DNA from: Rotaria sordida
Taxonomy: Eukaryota > Rotifera > Eurotatoria > Philodinida > Philodinidae
DNA: 64,000 nucleotides
Direction: 5' to 3'
Assembly: GCA_905250125.1 (NCBI GenBank)
Contig: CAJNOL010000553.1
Coordinates: 9,688-73,687, forward strand
The notes beneath the pieces were generated by a model. It did no database searches and was not told where the DNA came from. It saw only the letters and a list, made by a program, of their open reading frames with translations. Shown one piece after another: positions 54,553 to 64,000 of the stretch. The number at the start of each line of letters is the position of its first letter. The first letter of the stretch is position 1. Both the position numbers and the translations under genes were made by a program.

Positions 54553-55036
54553 GCACAAACCGTTGGAACGAGTATTTCGTTTACAGAAGTGGTCTATAAT
54601 GAAAAATAATAAAATTTATCAAATTTTCGTGCATGTAAATTGTTTTTCGTATTCATTTTGGTCCAATCACTCGACAATACACAGAGATATTTGCTAGTGA
54701 AAATTTGAAATTGTAACCAGATTGATGTATCTGCAAAAATCTTCAAATTCTGATCCTTAGCGAACGCTCTTGAAATGATAGTTCAATCTGTCCTTGAAAG
54801 AATATATTTTCTATTTACAAGAGCAAAATAGAGAACGAAGTGAATTCCTTGACAACAAAACATATTTCTTTGTATTCGTAAGCCTTTCGGAGAAACTCGA
54901 GACCTGTTTTGGGAGAAAGTCAACTGTCTCAAACTGATCGATTTATTCAAAGCATTACTGAAAAAAAAGAATATCAAAATTCGATATAGTACAAAGATGA
55001 AATTGATACGTTCGGCTCAGTTCACCATAGAAGACA
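54553..55036. other. no gene recognised
   Basis: Flank between T13b and the LURP-one-like gene; nothing recognised. Confidence 0.35.
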
Positions 55037-55721
55037 CTAATCATGAGATGTGCAATGCAAAGCAATGATCATGGACAAAATAAATGCATAATTTTCTTGT
55101 TCATTCTCTATAATTCCTACTGTAAATGTATCCATCAGCGAAAGACCATGTCGTTGAATAGTTGCCACAGTATCTTGACCTCTGTTTTTCGTTAGAAGAT
55201 ATGAAAGAGCGAGTAGACCATCTTGTTTCAGTTCATATTGACCATAGGTCGTTTGAATAATGAAATTATGTTTCCAGACGGATGTTCTATTAATCGTCGC
55301 AAGACGTTCTTTGGAACCATCAGAAGTATAGGCAAAAATTTCGAAGTTATTGTGGAAAAAAGGCTCTCCTCGAATTTGGATCAGTGGTCTACAGAAAAGA
55401 ACAACAAATATTTATTAAGTATATCTCTTGAAATTTAGGGAAAATTTTTCGTCATTCGACAGGCAAATGTGAGTTCAATGAGTGTTGAGTTGATTTTCAA
55501 GTAATTAAAAAATAGCTAATGATTGATAGGAATTCAATAATCACTTACCGTCCGTTTATGTCTTCAAGAATGAATTTATCGCCAAATATGGGATGTTTTG
55601 ATCGAGCTTGAAAAACCGTTTGACCTGATTGATCTTTGATTTTGAAATCATCGCCGATCTTTTGACGAATTTTATAGTAACGAAGCAAAAGCTTATGTGT
55701 TGCTGCTGAATAATCAGTCAT
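55037..55721 (-). CDS. LURP-one-related / tubby C-terminal-like protein, two exons
   Basis: ATG at 55721 (MTDYSAATHK). Exon 1 is 55549-55721 and exon 2 is 55037-55388, joined over a 160 bp GTAAGTG...CTGTAG intron with a split Arg codon. The product has 174 residues. The sequence has the beta-strand rhythm of the LOR (DUF567) barrel: KIGDDFKIKDQSGQTVFQAR, KFILEDINGRPLIQIRGEPF, FEIFAYTSDGSKERLATINR, YGQYELKQDGLL and a C-terminal hydrophobic helix (YAFILSMIIALHC). This fold is shared with phospholipid scramblases and tubby domains, so a membrane-lipid link is possible but not shown. The gene looks intact. Short exons made it easy to miss. Confidence 0.78.
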
Positions 55722-56400
55722 GACGAAGAAAACAGTTATATCGATGATCTTCTTGCGCCGAGTATTATTACTCTGTATTTATGTCTTTTCATTGTATTAT
55801 TAAGAATTCATCAAAGGTGGGTGTTGATGACGTTAGCGTATAGCGTCTTTTTTATGACATACATAAAACGACGAACTGATAAGGAATGAATCGAAGACGT
55901 AAGTGTATAAAAACAACGTTTTTTTTTAAATAATATTTACTTCGTGTTATCCTTTTTTTGTTATCATTGTGAATGATTTATTTGCAATACATTTGACTCA
56001 TACTCTTTAGATATCGCCGTTTTCAACACAATCACTCTTTGACCCAAACTCACTTGAATAATCGCCTTTGATACATAGGCAGTGAAATACTGTAAAGACA
56101 TTCATGATCAAAGCACTGAAAAAGTATTGATAGATCGAATATAAAGTTTTATTGAATACATTGTGAAGCCTGCAAACAACGAAGACAAACATTTGGGAAA
56201 GCAAGCTGACAATGAGAAAGATCATGTATCATTGAATCACATTCGACAACTACTTCTGAAATCAAGATAGCAAAAAGAAATAAAATACCGAAAATGTTCC
56301 TTAGATGTACAAACAGTCCGTCATTATTCATGCGTCTCATTATTCGTATCGTTGATGCTTCTACCATATTGGCAAAGTAACATTTGTATAACGTATTCAT
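55722..56400. other. region between LOR gene and IRG pseudogene
   Basis: AT-rich. Minus-strand frames at 56007-56400 have hydrophobic segments (FGILFLFAILISEVVVEC). They may be the far end of the IRG-like relic or chance. Confidence 0.3.
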
Positions 56401-57622
56401 CTGTTATCATGATCAGGTCATCACAAAGTCGATTAACATAGCTGAAAATATGTTTTCCACTATCGACTGCGGACCAAGCACAAACGCCGATAGTGTTCGC
56501 TACACTTATACTTAAGGTGGCAATAGTGAAAATGACGCATCCCACTTCGGATAAGATCGTTGTCGACAGTGCAGCTGCTCAAACGATATCATCAGCAACA
56601 CTACTACCTGCTACCAGCAGATCAGTACCGGCAGTCTTTGCTAACGATTTACCATTAACAGTTGTTTTCATCTGTGTGTCATCGACCTTCTCTGTTTCCT
56701 CAAATACTGATGTTTGTTATTTGTACTCATGAACAGTGAGTCTCAAATTTCGTAGATAATTGTGGAAATTGGCGTTGATGCCGAACATTGTTCGAATGCT
56801 GTCTCTGGTGAGATAACGAGAAAGTTGATCTAGAAATGGGATAGCAGCTGCGAAACTGGCGGCAACTTTGAAATTCAGAGCATTGAGGATATAGCCACTA
56901 CGAAAGCATGTATTGATAACATAAATTAACGCATCTACAGCTATTCTATGCATACGGCTGATATTTCTCACAGCAGCTAATCGACCTAATGTTGCGAGCA
57001 ATTCTTGGCAGTCAAAAAGTTGCTCTCTTTATAGTTCTTTCGCGTTAAAGCTGCAAGGCTTGTAGTTCCAGACTACCAAATATACCTGGTTTGGAAGAAC
57101 AGCATTATCTTGGCGTAGTTGTCCAATAATCGGTGCTGCAAGTTCAATACATCGAGTTGGTTTCATGTCACTATAGGTTTCATTGCAATCTATCTTGAAT
57201 TTATGTAAAACATCATTACCTATCTTTGATCCGAATAATACACGTGGACGCTTTAGATTGTTTTCAATTTTATCGATCCATTTCTTGTGTTCAACGCTTA
57301 AGGATTTGTCGAAAACTATAATGTAGATGTCGCAATCGGGTTTGCGAATTTCATCCAGATAGTTGCCCGCTAAAATTTCATTATTATTGAACGTTGTATT
57401 TGCATCATGACTCTGAAGGTCGTCAAAGGTTACCGGAGTTTTGTTATTTGGATTGGTTGGATCGATTAAAGGCTCTTCTAGATCATATTGGCTGATATGA
57501 ACGCCGCGCCCTCCTCGTCCAGAGATGGTATGCCAAGGAGACGATTGATCGAGGTGCTCTTGCCAGCACTTGTATAATTCTGTAACTCCAATTTTAACAC
57601 GCAGTTTCAGGAACGAACTCAT
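56400..57622 (-). pseudogene. IRG-like (immunity-related p47) GTPase, inactivated by stops
   Basis: ATG at 57622 (MSSFLKLRVKIGVTE). One frame runs the whole length, broken by TAA after FNAKEL (57029), TAA after TVHEYK (about 56717) and TGA in SVADDIV (about 56597). The layout fits interferon-inducible GTPases: LKLRVKIGVT leads to where the P-loop GxxxxGKS should be, but that loop is absent, probably deleted. CDIYIIVFDKSLSVEHKKWI and RPRVLFGSKIGNDV match the D-x-x-x-I-I and R-T-K-V-D strands, NQVYLVVWNYKPCSF the next strand, and FKVAASFAAAIPFLDQLSRY, then RTMFGIN the helical domain. AWSAVDSGKHIFSYVNRL closes it. It cannot work as a GTPase. Family call is by motif layout and is moderately sure. 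Confidence 0.6.
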
Positions 57623-58036
57623 CTATTGAGTGATCAGATCTTGATGAAGTGCTTGGAAGAAAGGGTGAATCTTCGCTTCAAACTTATTGCTTGTGCCTTA
57701 TGGATGCAACCACTTTGTGACTGCTTGATGTGTCATGGGAAATAAACTTTGCTGTTCAGGATTTCTCATTTCAACCTGCAATTCTTCACACACACACATA
57801 TATATGTATAACATAGCAAGATCTTTCGACTGATCTGGCGATGAAATAGCTTTTCGATAAATGGCTTTAGCAATATCCACGTATACCTATTTACCTAGAT
57901 CAATATATTCTATCGAATTCGACAATTGCCATACTTTTGGCAGCAATCAAAAACTTTGGTACTGATTTCTGATTGAGATAACGTTTTGCTACTGAAATCA
58001 ATATTTTTCAGCTGATTTCGTCTACATTCGATATCG
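57623..58036. other. flank with a possible exon relic
   Basis: On the minus strand, 57880-57698 reads DIAKAIYRKAISSPDQSKDL, then MCVCEELQVEMRN to a stop, with a coding feel but no family match. It may be an upstream or neighbouring gene remnant. Confidence 0.3.
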
Positions 58037-58127
58037 AGAGTGTGAGTGTGGGTGAATATGGATGTGAGTCTCCTCTTCATCTACAGCTTCTTCCACACCC
58101 ACACCATCAAGCCCACATCCACACCCT
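58037..58127. repeat. telomere-like hairpin T14a
   Basis: gagtgtgagtgtgggtgaat...gatgtgag, core tctcctcttcatctac, then ccacacccacaccatcaagc and cccacatccacaccct. Forward core. Confidence 0.75.
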
Positions 58128-58240
58128 GACTTATTTTAAGTTTTGTATGTGTTCGAGTCCCATGGTCTTCTTTAATCCGCTTAGTATGGCGAATATGAAA
58201 GAAAATATTTACGTTGCGTATGTGATTTTCTGCTACTTTT

Positions 58241-58345
58241 GGTGGGTGTGGGTGTGCTTGGCTTGTTTCTTCATCCAAATCGATATCAACATCCGCACTT
58301 ACACTCACATCGGTTCAACACCCTACATCCACACCCACGCCCTAC
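58241..58345. repeat. telomere-like hairpin T14b
   Basis: ggtgggtgtgggtgtgcttg, core tgtttcttcatcc, then a long interrupted C-rich arm ending tacatccacacccacgcccta. It lies 113 bases from T14a with the core in the same orientation. Confidence 0.75.
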
Positions 58346-58500
58346 AGCCATCCGATTCCAAACTTTTCTTCAAGGTGACCACTTGTCGCAAAGCACAGAT
58401 TAACAGAAACATATTTTACAAATAGCTTTATTTATACTAACTTTATTTTATACGAATAATCTTGATTAAAATGTTTCATGGTAGCGTTCAAAACGCGAAA

Positions 58501-61207
58501 TCAAACGACATTGTCTTCATATGCTAACGCGCGTGTAACTTCAGAATCGACATGGACAGATGCTCGTTCAATATCGGGTACTTTTTGAAGTTGGTTTTGT
58601 AGTTCCTCTCGGACATCGTGTATAATAGCCAGAGGCATTGAACCTGACACAACAATCTCAACTTCGACGAAAAATTTCGTACCATGATGAACAGCTCGAA
58701 TATTTTTGATTTTTGCTATTAGATCAGGGCGAAAATTGTAGACAACATGGGTAATCCGTTGCAGAAAGAGTGGATCAGCCGTCAGACCTGTTAGGCAGCG
58801 AACTTGTCCTGTGCAAAACCAAATCACATAATGACTATTTCAATAAGGTAATCATCATTTCGAACTGTCTGACAGTTCAAGAGATGTGGTGAGATTTAAT
58901 AAGAGTTAATATCGTGTATTAATGAGGAAACCTCGTGTATGGTGACACTAAGCACTTACCTTTGCCATGCCGAATCCAAACGATTATGATGTAAATTGAA
59001 ATAATGATGGCCCCAATTGGGTCGACAACAATAGCTTCCTGTCTAATCTTCTGGTGCAGAGCATTCGAACCTAAAAGATCAAGCACTTTTGATCATTTCT
59101 TTTATTTAAGAATAGCCGTCAAATATTTGAAAACACTCTCCCTGTCCATCCTTTCCTGAGTTTCTCAAGAACAACTCGACGAACAGATTGCAAGCTATTC
59201 TAGGGTCAATATTTATAGATGCTTCATTTCCTGCAATCTAGAATGCATAAAGGCTTAAAATGACCTAAATTTTCCACCTTCTTCTAACCTTACCCACAGT
59301 ATTCAAATTGATTTTGAGGAAAATATGTAAGAATGCAATACGCTGCTTTTCGATATTTCTGAATTTTTATTTTTCCATGTTTAATTATCAATTATTGCTT
59401 TCTAAAAAGGTTAGGGAAATTTATCTCCCATCCGTGCAGCACATTTCGACGATTAAATAACTGGTTTAACATAGATAATATTCTAAATACAGAAGACTCG
59501 GAATGCGGTTGTTGAGATAGGAGTTCCAAAAGTCGAACTTTTCGAGACCGTAAACAACAATGAAAACGTTTCGTTTGCGTGACGTGACGTTCGGAAGAGG
59601 ACAATTGAATATCTCTTTAAGGCTAAATAATGAGAGATATTCATCTTTCTTGAACTCATAGACTATAAATGAATGTAGTCAGAAAATCTAAAACGACAAT
59701 TTCATTCTGCTTCAATCGAAGTATTGTGATAGAGATATGGGTAAAATAAAATCTTGATCGCTATTCGCTAAGAATTGATCTAATTCGATGTTTTCTCTCA
59801 TCCACAAGTGTTACTATACAGAAGGTCTTAAATTACCGATAATTCCACACACAAGTGCCACAGTATTTGAAGCCACATCATTTCGATTGTCTTCAGTAAG
59901 AGCGCGCATCGTTGGATTGTTGATCCGATAACACAATACGAAAAGAATGGCCTTCGACACTAGAAATGAATGCATACAAACAAATCTTGTTCACAAGAAA
60001 ATGCAAGACTCACCGATGGTGAATATCATGGCGACAACAGGCAATGTACTCATATCGATATCCTGTAGTGTTCTACACGATGAAGCATTGTATGGATGAG
60101 TAAAATAACCGATATCTCGAGTTAAAGCTCTACTGCTCTCAACGATCACCTCTAGGCTAGCTGAGCACATGACTACAGATAAAATAACGATAGTGACCGA
60201 TTCAAGGCGTGTTCTTCCTGTAAAACAATAGAAAAGTACCTGGAAAAACCTCATAATCAATTACCTGTAGGATATTTGTATGCATCGCGTTGTTTGATTT
60301 TACGGGCTGCCCAAATCAGAATAATATTAAATAAAAGATCAATGGCACTATCGACAAGTGTTGAGATCACTGAGAGAGATTTTGACATGACAGCACCCAC
60401 TGTTTTGATAAGCGCTAGAAACTTACATTCAACAGAGAGATCCACTACACAACGATGTAAACAATGTAGAACATACAATATTGGTGATCAGAGTCATGAT
60501 ACTCAGTATTTTGGTCTTGCGTTCCTGTTGTTTCTGATAAGCCGTTGTGCTGGTTTCTTCGTCAAAAGTCTTCGGTAAGAGGATAGCTTCGATAGAATTT
60601 ATAAGTTCCAGTTGATTCGCGTAGAATTGCCTATATAAATCAGAAAAATGTGGAGAATAAAAATGAAGGACTTAGAAGAGGTCTCTTCAGAAGCCATCTC
60701 AACCGATTATAGATTGGTGAGCTGGATGAATATGATGCACTCAGCAAACAAATCAGTTCGAATAAAAAAATATCACTTATGAAAAACAAGACTTTTTGGC
60801 CATCAATCTTCTGAAGTTTGATTTACTATTCGACGGAACCTTTATTTTTCAAAATAAGCACAAACAATTCTTTTCATATGATACTTTCTCGTCAAACAAG
60901 AACTCAAATTAATTTTCAGTTACCTGGCTTTTCTCGTAAGAGACTTGTCATCTGAAGCACAGAATGGTTTGTACGATTGAATATGTTCTAAGTAGCCATA
61001 TTTAGCTTGAGATCTAACCAACAGTAATTCGGTGGATTCACTCACTTTCTCGACAACACTGTCCTTGCTGTTCATTGAAGATGATCTACCAGAATCACGA
61101 GCAAATATAACAGGAGATTCGTTTGAGTCGATTGAGCTTTTCGATGGCAGTCGTGTAGCATCATTGTCAGATACGAGTCGCCCATCTTCCAATGCAGACC
61201 AATTCAT
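58501..61207 (-). CDS. cation diffusion facilitator, Mn-CDF (plant MTP8-11-like) type, seven exons
   Basis: ATG at 61207. Exons: 60924-61207, 60477-60630, 60265-60421, about 60014-60217, 59837-59959, 58960-59070 and 58501-58808. They join in frame to about 446 residues. Five introns are about 54-205 bp or up to 293 bp, and one is 766 bp. After a Ser-rich cytosolic N-terminus comes FYANQLELINSIEAIL, then TM1 (IFLALIKTVGAVMSKSLSVI). TM2 carries DSAID, the D-x-x-x-D metal site, and the conserved YKYPTGRTRLESV loop follows. TM5 has VVDPIGAIIISIYIIIVW, the second acidic site, and the C-terminal ferredoxin-like domain includes VEVEIVVSGSMPL. The D-x-x-x-D pair is typical of manganese-type CDFs, which export Mn2+ into organelles or out of the cell by proton exchange. 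All splice sites are GT-AG. Confidence 0.92.
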
Positions 61208-62026
61208 ATTCTTACAACTATAGAATAATTGTAACAGATGTGTCTCTGTCTGTTGTGTATCGCACGTTGCCTTTCCTTGTATTTATTGTGTAGGGTATCT
61301 CTGTTGTACTGTGCAGTTACTCGTGAAATGCAAGCAATCAGCCAGCCGTGACTGTCATTGAATACTGCTTGATTGACAAGAATGTGTTTGAAACTCAATT
61401 TTAATGGATGCATTTCTTCATTTTCTTTCTTATTTTTCTTCTCACTTTTTGTCAATGATATTGACTTCTTCGGGCATAGGTGTACATGAGACACGAAACG
61501 CACATTCAATTTATGTAGAATGATTCACACATTTTTTTTACTCCCTTTCCTCTTTTCTCTATCAATAGCGGTTAGAACAAACGAAGATAAGTTAAACGTT
61601 ACATCATTCTGCACCATCGTCGTGCTTATTTTACTGTCGATTGATGAAGAACGAAGAAAAGCTTCAAAAAAAAATAGGACGTATATGTATCTTTTTTATG
61701 TAGTGCGTGTATGTTTACTGTGTCCTGTACTTCTATGCTTGAAGAAGTTAACACTCTTCATGGTTCTCGATCGTTTTCATAATAGGAGTAGTCAAAAATT
61801 ATGACGGATGATGTCGACAATTTTTCTACAGACAGCTTTTTAGTTTGACAGAAATTATTATCGCCTGACTTTCGGTGTCATAGCCATGGCTACGAAAGCT
61901 TACTTTTGAGTTTCGGTTGTAGCAGATGAAAAGGAGTAAGTCTATCCCGCTTTCTACCAAAATTCAATACGAATGAGAAAATGATTCCAATGAAATCACT
62001 AAAGCAAACATAGTATTATTGGTTAG
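61208..62026. other. upstream flank of the transporter gene
   Basis: A frame at 61520-61804 (+) starts with an ATG and a signal-like hydrophobic stretch (FFLLPFLFSLSIAV), 94 codons, no known family; possible small secreted or membrane protein, but unsupported. Confidence 0.3.
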
Positions 62027-62102
62027 ATGTAGGTGTGGGATGTAGACGTGGATGTATTGCTTCTCTCTGTCTGCACTCATCTACGCCCACTTCCACACCC
62101 TT
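62027..62102. repeat. telomere-like hairpin T15
   Basis: gatgtaggtgtgggatgtag, core tgcttctctctgtctg, then cactcatctacgcccacttccacaccctt. Forward core. Confidence 0.7.
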
Positions 62103-63392
62103 ATGTATTGACAATATATATCGTAACAGATCTTTTACTCCTATCATAAAATATCTGAATAGTTAATATTATTATTTTTTTCTACAAGTAAACTAAACCA
62201 AAAGATTTTCAACTGCTGATTCACTCAAACTTGTCTTTCGAAATTTGACTCCAATAAGTTTTTCTCTATAATGTTCTGGATGCAATAGTGGAACTTTTTT
62301 GATTTTCTATTGTTATTGTTGATAGCTGTCCCATCTACTTCTCTTATGTAAACAACATCAAAATCAATTTTGTTTTTTTTTTGTTACCATTTAATTTAGT
62401 TCACTTAATACTTTCTGTTTCATTCTCCTAAGGCAAAACAACGTCGACAATTTCTTCAATCATTCTTGTAGTTATTTGTGTATGTCTCGATTTTTCAGAA
62501 TTGTTCGTCATCTTGTTTACCGTTGGATGCGAACAAACATTGCAAAGTGACGATGTTTTCCATCTTGAGTATCTATAATTTTGAGGGATGCAAGACAAAG
62601 AAAAAAATTCCATCTTGTCAAAAGAGACAAAAAAAAACTCGCAGTACTCGTTATTGTTTTTGTATTTGGCTTTTGTTTGAGACATTTCAAAATGCTTGTC
62701 AAAAACAGATGTAAAATATTATATATTCGTAGGACTACTTGGAACAATTAGAAAAGTTTTGGAATCATTTAATTCAGTCAAAAATTTATTTTAACTGATC
62801 GATTTCTCTACATGAATATATATATATAGAATCAATAAGAAGCCATGACAAGAAAGGAAATAGGATCCATATATTACAACAACATTTGAAAAGAAAACAA
62901 TGACAAATCGAAGTAATTAAAGCAACAGTCAAGAAACACAAAATGAAATGAATTAGCAATGAATAAAATTGCAGAACGAATAACGTAGAGACATATATAC
63001 ACATGAAACAACTTCTAGAAAATTTTTGAATAGCTGAATTCTTTTTAATATGAAATAAGTCATCCATATATTCATTTCGCTTTTCTTTTTTTTCAAAAGT
63101 TCATATCTGTTTAAAACTCTTTGACACAAAACTCATTATATTCTTATAGTTTTATGTTTAATGCTTTTTTTTTATTCTTTTACATTGAACTGAAGTATAA
63201 ACGACAAGATGAAAAAAGTCATTATTCAGAATTTTTCATAAATTTTTAATTTATTTATAAAAGTAAAACTTCTACAATTTTTACTATTGTCTTCTTTTTC
63301 CGTTGAGCAATATTTGTACTTTCCCATGTTTTAGTCAATCAATCGTGATCACAAAGTCCTAGTCAAATATCATAGTGATTAGTTTTGAAAAT
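62103..63392. other. gene-free AT-rich region
   Basis: Overlapping short frames on both strands (62428-62747, 62786-63067) show no family signature. Confidence 0.35.
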
Positions 63393-63458
63393 AGGGTGGG
63401 TGTACGTGTGGGCATTTGTGTCATAGAAGAAAAGACCCACACCCACACCTACACCCAA
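63393..63458. repeat. telomere-like hairpin T16
   Basis: tagggtgggtgtacgtgtggg, core atagaagaaaaga in the reverse orientation, then cccacacccacacctacaccc. Confidence 0.75.
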
Positions 63459-63737
63459 AGGAAGGAAGAATCACATCTGCAAGACTGCAATAGAAATTCG
63501 TGGAGTTGTAGACGAATCAAAAGAAGATTTATTAATTATCTGAAAATAAGGAATATGAACACTAGCATCTGTTGAAATAAGAAAGTCTATTGTGCGTATT
63601 ATCTTCCCTTAGGAAGCAGATGTATGAAATACGTGTCAAAATATGAGGAGTCTTTCTGTTATCTTTAATCAGATAAACACGTGCATCTGTTATGTATGCG
63701 CCTGATAGCATGTTAAATGTGCTCTCGTAAATAGGTG

Positions 63738-64000
63738 TTCGCCTGTTGTTTGATACATCCATCCAGAGAATTTTGTTGTAGTTCATTAAAGAGAATTATT
63801 ATTACATTTGTTTCCGTACATAAAGTAACCAGAAGCATTCAAGTTGATGTTGCACATAAAACTTATTGGAGCGAAATTTTCTCATCGACCAGTCAAATCG
63901 CAAGTGCAGCTTTGCCTATTTTCATACCACTACCAAAAATAACTTTGTCACAACCTAGCTGTGGTTTGTACATACCATTTCAATTGAAATCAAGCTCAAC
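63738..64000 (+). CDS. possible partial exon at right edge
   Basis: An open frame runs to the window end with a coding feel: RIIITFVSVHKVTRSIQVDV, then TYWSEIFSSTSQIASAALPI and SCGLYIPFQLKSSS. It has no ATG and follows an AG at about 63735, so it would be an internal exon. No family recognised; chance is not excluded. Confidence 0.3.

Noticed and set aside
56400-57622. Recoded stop codons (alternative genetic code)
   Set aside because: Intact genes nearby (transporter, dehydrogenase, F-box, LOR) use all three stops as terminators, so nonsense mutation is the simpler reading.
1327-63458. CRISPR array or bacterial origin for the repeats
   Set aside because: Spacing is irregular over kilobases, repeats are inverted not direct, and the genes are spliced animal genes.

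Overview
This window looks like the genome of an invertebrate animal, most probably a bdelloid rotifer of the Rotaria lineage. The DNA is AT-rich. Genes carry short introns (51, 54, 54, 85 bp), decayed F-box/leucine-rich genes are abundant, and G-rich runs match TGTGGG, the telomere repeat described for bdelloids. The species is an inference. A 100-base run of N at 47279-47378 marks a scaffold gap.

Layout. 0-3 kb: a decayed fibrinogen-domain gene (-) and a fold-back element. 3-7.4 kb: a two-exon F-box gene (+) whose 2.4 kb intron holds a 753 bp TIR element. 9.9-11.2 kb: an annexin-like gene (+). 11.2-13.2 kb: a broken piggyBac element. 13.3-14.7 kb: a stonustoxin-family (SNTX-like) gene (-). 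16.9-17.6 kb: a broken secreted-protein gene (-). 18.4-29.2 kb: an F-box cluster with one intact gene (22896-21178) and three wrecks. 30.2-30.8 kb: a TM2-domain gene with an odd interruption. 31.6-33.6 kb: a gene-free element. 33.7-35.0 kb: relic of an Ig-domain gene. 35.7-36.8 kb: a short-chain dehydrogenase. 39.5-39.8 kb: fragment of a DUF3638-type gene. 40.5-46.2 kb: a very large PARG plus PBZ-zinc-finger gene split by one in-frame stop. 47-53 kb: AT-rich and gene-poor. 53.1-54.1 kb: a dead mariner. 55.0-55.7 kb: a LURP-one/tubby-like gene. 56.4-57.6 kb: an IRG-like GTPase pseudogene. 58.5-61.2 kb: a seven-exon Mn-type cation diffusion facilitator. The right edge may hold the start of another coding exon.

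The most unusual signal is not a gene. Eighteen short loci spread over the whole window have the form GGGTGTGGGTGTGG - short core - CCACACCCACACCC. The G-rich arm always points inward, the geometry of two telomeres fused end to end. The core often reads TCTTCTCTTCAT or its complement. At least two copies sit exactly where homology to a gene stops (F-box at 26575, DUF3638 fragment at 39793). They could be scars of breakage and telomere-type healing, or a hairpin mobile element built from telomere sequence.

The genes do not form an operon or pathway. The PARG-PBZ protein belongs to poly(ADP-ribose) metabolism, which fits a desiccation-tolerant animal that repairs many DNA breaks, but that link is an inference.
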